From contig NZ_JAAKGS010000010.1 in the NCBI RefSeq assembly GCF_011043555.1, positions 148,716-212,715 of the forward strand: a stretch of DNA of 64,000 nucleotides, in the 5' to 3' direction. This DNA comes from Sphingobacterium sp. SGR-19. Its GTDB lineage: Bacteria; Bacteroidota; Bacteroidia; Sphingobacteriales; Sphingobacteriaceae. Below, in pieces: positions 9,128 to 17,512 of this stretch (positions are counted from its first letter, which is position 1; every line of letters starts with the position of its first letter). The position numbers were made by a program, and so were the translations under genes. The notes beneath the pieces are model-generated. The model saw only the letters and a program-made list of their open reading frames with translations. It ran no database searches and was not told the origin of the DNA.

Positions 9128-9307
9128 TGCATGATCCATTCCTTACCTTCAAGGTCGCCTCCGGATGTTTTACAACTGCACACATTCATCCTTAGTACTA
9201 TCCCAAATGTAAAATATCCGCAGCGACGCTTTTTATGAACTAGTGTTTACTTTGGTGTTCATGAACTCACTCCGTTCGGTTTGTGTAACTTTTTTCTAAA
9301 AAAAGTT
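9128..9307 (+). repeat. Structured dispersed repeat, copy A
   Basis: Order on the plus strand: tail with ATCCATTCCTT (from about 9134), main imperfect stem 9154-9173 with 9209-9227 (GTCGC...GCGAC ends), then an A/T palindrome AACTTTTTT-CT-AAAAAAAGTT (9287-9307). Over the 69 bases from TCCGGAT to GCGACG, 62 match the copy at 32.2 kb by hand alignment. Compared with the other copies, about 50 extra bases, including a GAACTCAC core, separate the main stem from the A/T palindrome. The copy points toward the SprT-like gene. Confidence 0.75.
9263..9277. repeat. Second GAACTCAC-type palindromic core
   Basis: GAACTCACTCCGTTC differs from the core at 8999-9013 by one base (T to C) and keeps the GAAC/GTTC ends. 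Confidence 0.5.
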
Positions 9308-9397
9308 GCATAAAGAAAACCTTCAATTTTTTTAGACAATCACGGCCGCATCAACCTAGCAACGAAAGAAGAAATAACGTTTTTATAAAAAAATCAA

Positions 9398-9405
9398 TAT
9401 GTTTG
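9398..9405 (+). promoter_or_regulatory. -7 promoter box, SprT-like gene (leaderless type)
   Basis: TATGTTTG ends six bases before the ATG at 9412, so the transcript would start within a few bases of the start codon. The possible TTG start at 9403 lies inside this box, which argues against it. Confidence 0.6.
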
Positions 9406-9411
9406 CAACAC

Positions 9412-10044
9412 ATGCCAGATTTTTCTCAACAACTCAGTCAATATATGCCCGAGGCCGCCGCTCCGATTATCTCGGCATGGATTAACGACACGGGATGCCA
9501 ATTTAGGATTGCGCGCCGTCGCAGAACAAAACTCGGCGACTACACCGCACCTTTCCGAGGTGCTCCACATAAGATCTCGGTCAATCATGACCTCAACCCC
9601 TATGCTTTCCTTATTACGACCATACACGAATTTGCACATTTACAAACGTGGCAACAGTATAAACATCGGGTGAAACCACATGGTATGGAATGGAAAGGCC
9701 ACTACAAACAGCTGATGGCTCCTTTTCTCCGATTAGGTATTTTCCCCCCCGATGTTCGATATGCTATTCTTCAATACATGGAAAATCCGGCGGCTTCCAG
9801 CTGTACAGATGTACATTTATATCGTGCATTAAGAAAATACGACGAAAACGTAACAGAACAGTGTACCATAGAATCCATTCCGACAAATAGTATATTTGCG
9901 CTAGAAAACGGGCGCGTATTCCAAAAACTAGAAAAACTTAGAAAACGATATAAGTGTATAGAGCTCAGTACAGATCGCACTTACCTCATTCACCCTATCG
10001 CGGAGGTCATTTTAATCAAGGAAGCAGCTGGTATTAAAAAATAA
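9412..10044 (+). CDS. SprT-like zinc metallopeptidase domain protein
   Basis: 210 aa from the ATG at 9412 (an upstream TTG at 9403 lies within the promoter box and is rejected). The metal site HEFAH is at residues 72-76 with a further His in 'KPHGMEWKGHYK', the pattern of SprT/Spartan proteases, which in eukaryotes degrade DNA-protein crosslinks. No Cys4 zinc ribbon like that of canonical SprT is seen in the C-terminal half, which instead has a small 'FALENGRVFQKLEKLRKRYKC' segment. The arrangement divergent to recN would suit a DNA-repair role, but that is inference. No signal peptide, so cytoplasmic. Confidence 0.85.
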   Translation: MPDFSQQLSQYMPEAAAPIISAWINDTGCQFRIARRRRTKLGDYTAPFRGAPHKISVNHDLNPYAFLITTIHEFAHLQTWQQYKHRVKPHGMEWKGHYKQLMAPFLRLGIFPPDVRYAILQYMENPAASSCTDVHLYRALRKYDENVTEQCTIESIPTNSIFALENGRVFQKLEKLRKRYKCIELSTDRTYLIHPIAEVILIKEAAGIKK

Positions 10045-10081
10045 TCTCGTATTTTTAAACACGCATAATCTTTCAATATAT

Positions 10082-11749
10082 ATGATGAAACCAAACTTAC
10101 TATTGATTCCAGCTCTTGCGAGTATATTATTCTCTTGTCAAGAGGGTACACAAGACAGTCATAATACCGATGGGCTTGATTCTGCAGCTTTATCTGCCAT
10201 CACAGAGGATACCTATAGAGCACATGTGGTTAAACTCTCCTCTGATGAATTTCTAGGTCGGAAGCCATTTACGAAGGGAGATACGCTGACCGTACAATAT
10301 ATCGAGCAGCAGTTTAAAGATTTAGGGTTACAACCTGGCAACGGTAAATCTTTTTTTCAAGAAGTACCTTTAGTGGAAATTGCCTCGGAACCTAAAAATA
10401 AAGTGCTAACGTTCAAAGGTGAATCGGGCACTGTTTCGGCGAACCATCTCGATGATTATGTTATTGGAAGCCGACGTCTACAAGACGATATCGATATATC
10501 CGAATCAGAATTGGTTTTCGTAGGGTTCGGCATTGTCGCTCCCGAGTTTGGCTGGAATGATTATGAAGGTCTGGATGTTAAGGGTAAAACAGTAGTAGCC
10601 ATGGTAAGCGATCCGGGCAGATATGACAAAAGCTTATTTAAAGCAGATACGATGACCTATTATGGTCGTTGGAAATATAAATACGAGGAAGCCGCACGGC
10701 AGGGTGCGACCGGTATCCTTCTGATTCACGAAACCGAGGCGGCAAGTTACGGTTGGAACGTCGTGCGATCAGGATGGTCTGGACCGCAACTCGAATTGAT
10801 ATCAGAAGACGACGGCGCTTCATTCGCCGCGTTTGAAGGATGGATTTCCAACGAAACATCAAAAAAGCTTTTCCAGCTGGCTGGAGTCTCACCAAATCTT
10901 ATGGAAGAAGCTAAGAAGCCAGGTTTTAAGGCTGTACCATTAAATGTCACTACGTCAGTTGGCATCCGTAATACATTTAGAAAGTCAACTTCCAATAATG
11001 TTATTGCGAAGCTGGAAGGTTCAAAGAGACCAGACGAAGTGATTATATATACGGCACATTGGGACCATTTGGGTGTGGGTGAGCCTGTCGACGGCGATGC
11101 TATTTATAATGGTGCGATTGACAACGCAGCTGGCGTAGCAGCGTTGTTTGAAATAGCGAAGGCTTTTCAGGCAGCGCAAGCAAAACCTGAACGTTCAATT
11201 GTTTTTCTAGCGGTAACAGCAGAAGAGGAAGGATTACTGGGATCAGCCTATTACGCGCAACATCCTATTTATCCGTTGAATAAAACGGTTGCCAACCTCA
11301 ATATGGACGCTTTCAGTGCATTAGGGGCAACGAAAGACGTTTCTGTCGTCGGCATCGGACAAACGGAAATCGAGGATTACGTAGAAAAATCAGCCGCCAA
11401 ATTTGGCCGTGTGATGAAAGGAGAAAGCGATCCAACTTCTGGTGGTTTCTACCGTTCCGACCATTTTAACTTTGTCAAAGCAGGCGTTCCGGGGCTTTTC
11501 ATGGGTGCCGGCAGCGAACTTGTTTCGACTGATAACGCTGATATTGAACGTAAAAGAGAAGCGCTTGCGGGAAGATACCATACGGTAGCGGACGAAGTCG
11601 ATGAAAACTGGGATTTTGGCGGCATTATTGAAGATGTACGCCTATTTTTTGATATCGGCTATACCATGAGTATGGAAAGCACATTCCCTAATTTTAAAGC
11701 CAAGTCAGAATTCAAAGAATTGGGCGATAAACGTCTAAAAGTATTATAA
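10082..11749 (+). CDS. M28-family zinc aminopeptidase, lipoprotein
   Basis: 555 aa. Lipobox 'ASILFSC' near residue 20. A PA-type insert (about residues 130-290, with 'VVAMVSDPGR' and 'ARQGATGILLIHE') precedes the M28 catalytic domain: 'YTAHWDHLG' (first zinc His/Asp), 'YNGAIDNAAGVAALFEIAKAF' (bridging Asp), 'VTAEEEGLLGS' (catalytic Glu plus ligand) and 'GGFYRSDHFNFVKAGVP' (last His). This is the dinuclear zinc aminopeptidase/glutaminyl-cyclase-like fold, here anchored to the envelope and probably trimming peptides for uptake. Confidence 0.93.
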   Translation: MMKPNLLLIPALASILFSCQEGTQDSHNTDGLDSAALSAITEDTYRAHVVKLSSDEFLGRKPFTKGDTLTVQYIEQQFKDLGLQPGNGKSFFQEVPLVEIASEPKNKVLTFKGESGTVSANHLDDYVIGSRRLQDDIDISESELVFVGFGIVAPEFGWNDYEGLDVKGKTVVAMVSDPGRYDKSLFKADTMTYYGRWKYKYEEAARQGATGILLIHETEAASYGWNVVRSGWSGPQLELISEDDGASFAAFEGWISNETSKKLFQLAGVSPNLMEEAKKPGFKAVPLNVTTSVGIRNTFRKSTSNNVIAKLEGSKRPDEVIIYTAHWDHLGVGEPVDGDAIYNGAIDNAAGVAALFEIAKAFQAAQAKPERSIVFLAVTAEEEGLLGSAYYAQHPIYPLNKTVANLNMDAFSALGATKDVSVVGIGQTEIEDYVEKSAAKFGRVMKGESDPTSGGFYRSDHFNFVKAGVPGLFMGAGSELVSTDNADIERKREALAGRYHTVADEVDENWDFGGIIEDVRLFFDIGYTMSMESTFPNFKAKSEFKELGDKRLKVL

Positions 11750-11835
11750 GTGATGAACGGATGAGTGATAAGTTAACCGAGCTTACGAGCTCATCGAAAA
11801 TAATTACGAGAGAGAATAATTAAATACAAACAAAC

Positions 11836-12264
11836 ATGTTAACAGGAATGAAACATCTACATTCGACGCTGGCTATTGTACTATTGCTGGCATTGGTAAT
11901 TGCCATTGTAATTACAGCAGTCAATTATTTCAAGGCAAACCCATACAACCGCAAAATAGCATTGATTGGACTAATCAGTGCACACCTGCAGCTTATTGTA
12001 GGGTTAGTTATCTATTTCGTTTCCCCTCTCGGGATACAGAGTTTTTCCGGAGAAAACATGAGCAACAGCTTATCCAGATTATATTTTTTAGAGCATCCGC
12101 TGATGATGCTTATTGGGATTGTACTGGTTACTATCGGTTATGCAAAAGCAAAAAGAGCAACCGAGGATTATGCCGCCAATAGGACAGTGTTCATTATGTA
12201 CACTATTGGGTTAATTGTATTTTTATCCCGTATTCCCTGGAGTACCTGGTCGCTTTTAGCATAA
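11836..12264 (+). CDS. Small four-helix membrane protein with conserved histidines (often labelled cytochrome b-like)
   Basis: 142 aa with four predicted membrane helices. Histidines occur at 'KHLHSTLA' (start of helix 1), 'SAHLQLIVG' (helix 2) and 'LEHPLMMLIG' (helix 3), a spacing that could bind haem; homologues in Bacteroidota are sometimes labelled 'cytochrome B' without experimental proof. No haem-c CXXCH motif. It is followed at once by a strong bidirectional terminator. Function unknown. Confidence 0.75.
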   Translation: MLTGMKHLHSTLAIVLLLALVIAIVITAVNYFKANPYNRKIALIGLISAHLQLIVGLVIYFVSPLGIQSFSGENMSNSLSRLYFLEHPLMMLIGIVLVTIGYAKAKRATEDYAANRTVFIMYTIGLIVFLSRIPWSTWSLLA

Positions 12265-12271
12265 TAAAACA

Positions 12272-12299
12272 AAAGCCCGGACGAAAATGTCCGGGCTTT
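12272..12299. terminator. Bidirectional terminator
   Basis: Perfect 11-bp arms AAAGCCCGGAC (12272-12282) and GTCCGGGCTTT (12289-12299), with T-runs on both strands, shared by the converging genes at 11836 and 12585. Confidence 0.92.
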
Positions 12300-12324
12300 G
12301 TTTTTTATCTTTAAAAAAGGAAAC

Positions 12325-12585
12325 TTAGTTTTTGTTCTTTCCAAATCCCAAAATATCGAATACCACTTTAAATGCAATGATCGATGCCACAATCATCAAT
12401 ATGTTTGCTATCAGAGAAAATACAAAAGTCATCTGGTCTAATGAAGGCAAAACATCAGGCACGAACCGGATGAATACACCTACCAAACCAATGACAATTG
12501 CAACTGTTAACTGTACATAATATTCTGTACGGTTTGCGTTATTGTCTGTCTTTTTTGCGGGTCTTTGAGACACAGTATTTTCCAT
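12325..12585 (-). CDS. Small two-helix membrane protein, function unknown
   Basis: 86 aa. The first 22 residues are polar ('MENTVSQRPAKKTDNNANR'), followed by two hydrophobic helices ('LTVAIVIGLVGVFIRFV' and 'FVFSLIANILMIVASIIAFKV'). Not recognised. It converges on the four-helix gene and uses the shared terminator. A TATATTTG box at 12612-12619 is 26 bases upstream of the ATG. Confidence 0.65.
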   Translation of the reverse strand: MENTVSQRPAKKTDNNANRTEYYVQLTVAIVIGLVGVFIRFVPDVLPSLDQMTFVFSLIANILMIVASIIAFKVVFDILGFGKNKN

Positions 12586-12611
12586 ATCAGTCTATATCTT
12601 TTTTATTTCCA

Positions 12612-12619
12612 CAAATATA
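12612..12619 (-). promoter_or_regulatory. -7 promoter box for the two-helix protein
   Basis: TATATTTG on the minus strand, 26 nt upstream of the ATG at 12585. Confidence 0.5.
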
Positions 12620-12660
12620 TTACTTTTTTCTTATTATTGCAGCGGAGATTTTAATCTAAC

Positions 12661-13194
12661 GTGAAGCAAATCATTCGCATACTGGTTTTCGTTCTTTTGT
12701 CTGTTGCACACGCCCAGGCCCAACCCCAACGCATTGATAATTTTATCGTCAAAGAGAATCTGACCCAAAACAGCAAGCTTGCCATTATCGCTCTTGACAG
12801 TACCGAACAACCTTTAGAAAGAATCAACGGGACGTTTGTTTTTAATCTAAATGGTTTTCAACAAAACCTCCAATTTCACGATGGAGTTGCAGTTGTACAA
12901 CAGCCAGTAGAATCCTCTACATTTGTTTTCTTCAAACACAAAAATCAGGAAAATACAGTAAGCAAGCTATACTACATCCATAAGAAAGACAAGGAACTGA
13001 AGCCATTTAAAATTAACGGTTTGTTGCTATTACTTATTCCGCTGGCCATCCTACTGATAGCTTATCTATTTAGACGATTTATCGTGACCCTCGTCATCAT
13101 AGCCATCGTATACGCCTATTTCCACTTTGCTAAAGGATTGGATTTTTCCACGATCATGGAAAGTATACTGGATGCGTTGAAGAATTTGATCTAA
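12661..13194 (+). CDS. Secreted/membrane protein of unknown function
   Basis: 177 aa from a GTG start. A cleavable signal peptide ends 'AHAQAQ'; then a domain of about 110 residues rich in beta character, probably periplasmic ('NLTQNSKLAIIALDSTEQPLERINGTFVF'), and two C-terminal membrane helices ('GLLLLLIPLAILLIAYLF', 'FIVTLVIIAIVYAYFHFAKG'). Not recognised. Its stop overlaps the stop of the convergent TamA/BamA-like gene by 4 nt. Confidence 0.65.
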   Translation: MKQIIRILVFVLLSVAHAQAQPQRIDNFIVKENLTQNSKLAIIALDSTEQPLERINGTFVFNLNGFQQNLQFHDGVAVVQQPVESSTFVFFKHKNQENTVSKLYYIHKKDKELKPFKINGLLLLLIPLAILLIAYLFRRFIVTLVIIAIVYAYFHFAKGLDFSTIMESILDALKNLI

Positions 13195-15542
13195 AAAGGT
13201 AATCCCACACTAAAATTGTATTGGATAAAATTATAACGGTCGGGACGGTGTGTTTCATAATAGTTCTGTTTGAATTCGCGACTATTAAAGAATTCTTTTA
13301 TCACCCACTGTTCTCTTTTTGCAAATTGCGGATCTTTTAATTTTAACCCCGCATCTAAACGGATAATAAAATAGTCCATGTCCAGCCGAATGCCAAACCC
13401 CGTACCGAGAGCAATCTGCGAAAGAAATTCATTTGCTTTAAATGTACCGTTGGTCGTTATTTCATTATCTCTTAATAACCAGATATTTCCGGCATCAAGA
13501 AATGTAGCTCCATTCAACTTCGCACCTAAAAAATTATTCAACATTCTAAAACGGTATTCTGCGTTTGCTTCTAATTTAAGCTCGCCCAATTGATCCAGAT
13601 TACGCAAATTCAGCCGTAAACGTTCCGGTAGATCTGCCCGATTATAATTACCTGGGCCTAACGTACGTGCTTGCCAAGCTCGAATTCCATTCATACCGCC
13701 ACCGAAGAAGCTTTTTTCAAATATCAACAACCTGGAATTGTTGCCATACGGAACAGCAACTCCACCGCTGAATCGTAACACAAATTGTTTATTGCCTCCC
13801 AAATGGCGGTACCATCTGTAATCGATTTCTGTTTTGGCAAACTGTAAGTAAGGTACGCCAAATAACAAGCGTTCGCCTTCTGACGATGTCTGCAACTTTA
13901 ACACGTCGCTTAATACGCCTAATACATTTCCACTACTTTCCAGTCCAACACGGAAATAACTGAAATTCTCCCTAGTTAATAGTTTCGCAGCGTTGTAGGT
14001 ATAATTATATTGTGCACTTAAACCAAAATACTCCCGATTATTACTTCTGACGTATAATAAATACCCTTCATCTTCCAATTGCCGTTGAAAGGCATCGTCT
14101 AGTTTTCCCACGCGATACTCCACAGAAACGGGGGTTAAACTATGTTGTGAACGGGGGCTCGTATACCATATATAATTTAGAGAATTAGTAAAATATCTAT
14201 TGGAATAGGTTTGATCCTGTTGAAAAAATTGCAACGTACTGGAAAAGGTAGTTCGTGGCAGGCCATAGCTTCCCGTGCTGGAATTTTCAAAGGGTGTCAT
14301 CAAACGTGGGATAATAAGATTGACGCCCACTTGAAAATCATTATTAAAAATCTTATCCGCTAAGTTCCCTTCCAAGCGAGGGTCAAACAACACCCCATAC
14401 CGCATCTTTACTTCCAATTGTTCCGCCCCACCGAATACATTACGATGGGAAAAGGTATTTCCGATATTAAAACCACTCATACCCGAACTAAACGTAAACT
14501 CCCCTTCTACTTGGTTTGCCATAACCGGACGAGGCGTCAGTTCATAAAATGTATTCAAACGACCATTCCCTATTTTTTGATGATTGATCTTGACATTCCT
14601 AAAGCCATTCATCTCATAAAGGCGGTCGTAAGATTGATTTTCCTTTTTGAAATCATAGCGCATACCCGACCGTAAATACATATACCTGGATAAAGGCTTT
14701 AGCCGAAATCGTCCCGTTTCATCGTTATAGGTAATACGCAGGCTAGTGTCTACAGTCGAACGAGGATTCCGTGTACTGGTCTGCCCGTAAGGCAATATGA
14801 CCTTCACAAATACACTATCAATATGATAAATAATATGCTGCGTACTATCCGTGGGATCTTGTATCTCCACGTGGAGGTCAGCTTGCTTCGCCACCACATT
14901 CGTATCAATACCTACCCGCATATATTGTCGAAGGTAATCGTAGTATCCGCGTTCTTTCAATTTTTCATAGAGTTTCTCCCGTTCATCCAGTAAATCTGCA
15001 CTGTCGAACTGCTTTCCCGTTTTAGCAGGTGATTTCGGTCTTACTTCTCGTGCATACATCTCCTCAATTACAGGATCGTCGGCACGATAGCGGATATCTC
15101 CAAACAGAAAAGGTTGTCCCAATTCAACGTGAAAATCAATACGTGCTTTCTTCTTTCTCACTTCGATCTGAGGTGTTACAAACGCATTAAAATACCCTTT
15201 TGTTTGGAGATATCGATTAATTTGTTGTGCAGACAGTTCAACCAAGGATGAATCGAGCACATGGGGAGGCTCCCCGACATTTCGCCTGTTTTCCTCTTTA
15301 TAACGCCCTTTCCGCGTATTGAACAAATTGTATATCGTGAGATTTAGCCTCGAGTTTGGCTTAATTTCATTCGATATATAAGCTGTTGCATTTTCTTTTA
15401 TATCCGGGGAAACCCCTGTAATATCGACGTCCGTCACTAATGCTTGTCCTTCTTCTAAGTACCTTGCCGAACGACAGGATGCAAAAAATAGCAACAAAAG
15501 CATTATACTTGCACAAACAAAAAAACTGTACTTCTTAATCAT
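13191..15542 (-). CDS. BamA/TamA-family (Omp85) outer-membrane protein, lipoprotein-type N-terminus
   Basis: 783 aa. The N-terminus has a lipobox-like 'LLFFASC'. POTRA-like repeats occupy roughly residues 35-340 ('VTDVDITGVSPDIKENATAYISNEIKPNSRLNL', 'RYLQTKGYFNAFVTPQIEV'), followed by the Omp85 barrel with the conserved 'FGGGMNGIRAWQARTLGPG' (VRGF/Y-like loop 6 region) and a terminal 'FSVGLPF'. Resembles the Bacteroidota TamA/'translocation and assembly module' group rather than essential BamA, which has five standard POTRAs. Probable role: insertion or secretion of outer-membrane or surface proteins. It starts 6 bp from the divergent methyltransferase gene. Confidence 0.88.
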   Translation of the reverse strand: MIKKYSFFVCASIMLLLLFFASCRSARYLEEGQALVTDVDITGVSPDIKENATAYISNEIKPNSRLNLTIYNLFNTRKGRYKEENRRNVGEPPHVLDSSLVELSAQQINRYLQTKGYFNAFVTPQIEVRKKKARIDFHVELGQPFLFGDIRYRADDPVIEEMYAREVRPKSPAKTGKQFDSADLLDEREKLYEKLKERGYYDYLRQYMRVGIDTNVVAKQADLHVEIQDPTDSTQHIIYHIDSVFVKVILPYGQTSTRNPRSTVDTSLRITYNDETGRFRLKPLSRYMYLRSGMRYDFKKENQSYDRLYEMNGFRNVKINHQKIGNGRLNTFYELTPRPVMANQVEGEFTFSSGMSGFNIGNTFSHRNVFGGAEQLEVKMRYGVLFDPRLEGNLADKIFNNDFQVGVNLIIPRLMTPFENSSTGSYGLPRTTFSSTLQFFQQDQTYSNRYFTNSLNYIWYTSPRSQHSLTPVSVEYRVGKLDDAFQRQLEDEGYLLYVRSNNREYFGLSAQYNYTYNAAKLLTRENFSYFRVGLESSGNVLGVLSDVLKLQTSSEGERLLFGVPYLQFAKTEIDYRWYRHLGGNKQFVLRFSGGVAVPYGNNSRLLIFEKSFFGGGMNGIRAWQARTLGPGNYNRADLPERLRLNLRNLDQLGELKLEANAEYRFRMLNNFLGAKLNGATFLDAGNIWLLRDNEITTNGTFKANEFLSQIALGTGFGIRLDMDYFIIRLDAGLKLKDPQFAKREQWVIKEFFNSREFKQNYYETHRPDRYNFIQYNFSVGLPF

Positions 15543-15548
15543 TAAGCA

Positions 15549-16304
15549 ATGTTATCAAAAGCGCAAATTAGTTTAATTACGTCATTGCAACATAAAAAGT
15601 TTCGCAAACAACATGGACTTTTTATCGTCGAAGGTGTGAAGTCAGTGCTCGAATTTCTATCTTCTGATTACCAAGTTCACAGCTTATATACCACGGCGGA
15701 AGCTCGAACAAAAATGGGGAATTTACCGCAAAAATTAAAATGTATAGAGGTTACTCTGTCCGAATTTCAAAAAATATCCGGTTTGACCAATCCTCAGGGA
15801 GTATTGGCACTCGTTCATCTTCCAACGATTGAAAGCTTTGACTGGGCTCTTTTAAGGCAACAGCACAATTTGCTTTTAGACGATATACAGGATCCAGGAA
15901 ACCTAGGAACCATTATCCGAACAGCAGAGTGGTTCGGCATAAACCACATTATTTGCTCTGTTGGAACCGTAGATGCTTTTAACCCTAAAGTTGTACAGGC
16001 AACGATGGGTTCGCTGGCTCGTGTTAAAATTTATTATACACCGTTGGCAAACTTCATTGATCAATCCGAAATGCCTACTTTTGGTGCATTGCTCGACGGA
16101 AAATCCATTTATAAAACCGACTTTGGAAATGCTGGACTTATCATCATGGGTAACGAAGGAAATGGCATCAACGATGACATTGTAGAGAAGGTAGATCATC
16201 CGATCACCATTCCACGTATTGGACATGCAGAATCACTTAATGTAGCCGTTGCTTCCACGATTTTCTGTTCTGAAATCGCAAGACAAAAATTGGAGAATGG
16301 ATAA
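15549..16304 (+). CDS. TrmH/SpoU-family RNA 2'-O-methyltransferase
   Basis: 251 aa. An N-terminal RNA-binding segment is followed by the SPOUT catalytic domain: motif 1 'DDIQDPGNLGTIIRTAEWFG', motif 2 'IIMGNEGNGIN' and motif 3 'ITIPRIGHAESLNVAVASTIF'. These proteins methylate the ribose of rRNA or tRNA (RlmB-like); the exact target cannot be assigned. The MFS gene start overlaps its 3' end by 8 nt, suggesting co-translation. Confidence 0.92.
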   Translation: MLSKAQISLITSLQHKKFRKQHGLFIVEGVKSVLEFLSSDYQVHSLYTTAEARTKMGNLPQKLKCIEVTLSEFQKISGLTNPQGVLALVHLPTIESFDWALLRQQHNLLLDDIQDPGNLGTIIRTAEWFGINHIICSVGTVDAFNPKVVQATMGSLARVKIYYTPLANFIDQSEMPTFGALLDGKSIYKTDFGNAGLIIMGNEGNGINDDIVEKVDHPITIPRIGHAESLNVAVASTIFCSEIARQKLENG

Positions 16305-17481
16305 GCAGGCGGACGACACCAAGTCGATATACACATTACCTTTTATTTTATTATGTCTTAGTTCGCTGCTATTTTGTGCGAGCTTCAATATGATTATTCC
16401 CGAATTGCCGAACCACCTTAGCCAGATGGGGGGAGCCGAACACAAGGGATTGATTATTGCGCTTTTCACATTGACAGCCGGTATATCCCGCCCTTTCAGC
16501 GGTAAGCTAACAGACCGTTGGGGACGCGTACCCGTCATGGCGATCGGTTCGATTGTATGTTTTGTCTGCGGCTTTCTCTATCCTATTCTTACTTCCATAG
16601 CCGGTTTCTTCTTTCTTCGGCTTATCCACGGTTTTTCGACAGGGTTCAAGCCAACTGCAACGGCCGCTTATATCGCCGATATCATTCCACAAAACCGCTG
16701 GGGCGAAGCGTTGGGCATGCATGGCCTTGCATTTGCCGTCGGCAGTGCCATTGGGCCTGCTATTGGTAGTTACATCGCCAAAGAGTATGGTATGGACTTT
16801 ATGTTTTACTGTTCATCGGCCTTTGCGTTGCTTTCGATTCTCATTGTGATACGTATGGGAGAAACACTGGCTGACAAACGAAAATTCTCTTTAAGCATGC
16901 TTCGGATCAATAGAGGGGAAATCATTGAATGGCGCGCCATTCCAGCCGGTATCGTGACACTGCTGTCCTATTCCGGATACGGCGTTATTCTCACATTGAT
17001 ACCCGATTGGAGCGACCATTTAGGTATTGGCAACAAAGGTTTATTTTTCACCGCTTATACGTTAGCTTCGATTAGCATCCGTTTTATATCCGGAAAAGTA
17101 TCGGATCGGTATGGTCGGATACGCGTCATGTATGTGGGAATTGTCATTATCTCTATTTCGTTGTTGCTCTTAGGGTTGGGCAACACCATAGAGGGATTGA
17201 TTTTGGGTGCTGTTGTGTACGGGATAGGCAGTGGTATCCTTTCTCCAGCTGTCAACGCTTGGACCATAGACCTCAGTTTACCGCAGCATAGAGGAAAAGC
17301 GATGGCGACCATGTATATCGCCTTAGAAATTGGTATTGGTGGGGGTGCACTTTTAGCAGGATATGTTTATCATGATGAGATTAGCAAAATTCCTCTTATC
17401 TTTATACTCAATAGCGTTATCATATTTTTAGCATTTTTTTATGTCCTCTACTGGGATATAGAAAACAAAAGAAACCGTTAA
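16297..17481 (+). CDS. Major facilitator superfamily transporter
   Basis: 394 aa from the ATG at 16297. A longer frame opens at 16249 but lies inside the methyltransferase coding region and adds a non-hydrophobic tail, so the internal ATG, preceded by TTGGAG, is chosen. Twelve predicted helices with the MFS loop 2-3 motif 'GKLTDRWGRVPVM' and its second-half copy 'GKVSDRYGRIRVM'. Probably an efflux or uptake carrier of the YfcJ/YhhS-like group; substrate unknown. Confidence 0.88.
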   Translation: MDKQADDTKSIYTLPFILLCLSSLLFCASFNMIIPELPNHLSQMGGAEHKGLIIALFTLTAGISRPFSGKLTDRWGRVPVMAIGSIVCFVCGFLYPILTSIAGFFFLRLIHGFSTGFKPTATAAYIADIIPQNRWGEALGMHGLAFAVGSAIGPAIGSYIAKEYGMDFMFYCSSAFALLSILIVIRMGETLADKRKFSLSMLRINRGEIIEWRAIPAGIVTLLSYSGYGVILTLIPDWSDHLGIGNKGLFFTAYTLASISIRFISGKVSDRYGRIRVMYVGIVIISISLLLLGLGNTIEGLILGAVVYGIGSGILSPAVNAWTIDLSLPQHRGKAMATMYIALEIGIGGGALLAGYVYHDEISKIPLIFILNSVIIFLAFFYVLYWDIENKRNR

Positions 17482-17512
17482 TCGTTTTCATTTACAATTA
17501 AGAAGCCTTAAC

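Larger units (their letters stand above)
8825..9397. other. Gene-free stretch between divergent recN and the SprT-like gene, filled with repeats
   Basis: About 570 bases without a convincing reading frame. It holds the recN promoter (8844-8851), a large palindrome with a GAACTCACTTCGTTC core (8981-9041), one copy of the structured repeat (9128-9307) and a second GAACTCACTCCGTTC core (9263-9277) sitting inside that copy. It looks like an accumulation site for small palindromic elements. Confidence 0.7.

Noticed and set aside
9403..9411. TTG start for the SprT-like gene
   Set aside because: Lies within the -7 box and is only three codons ahead of an ATG.
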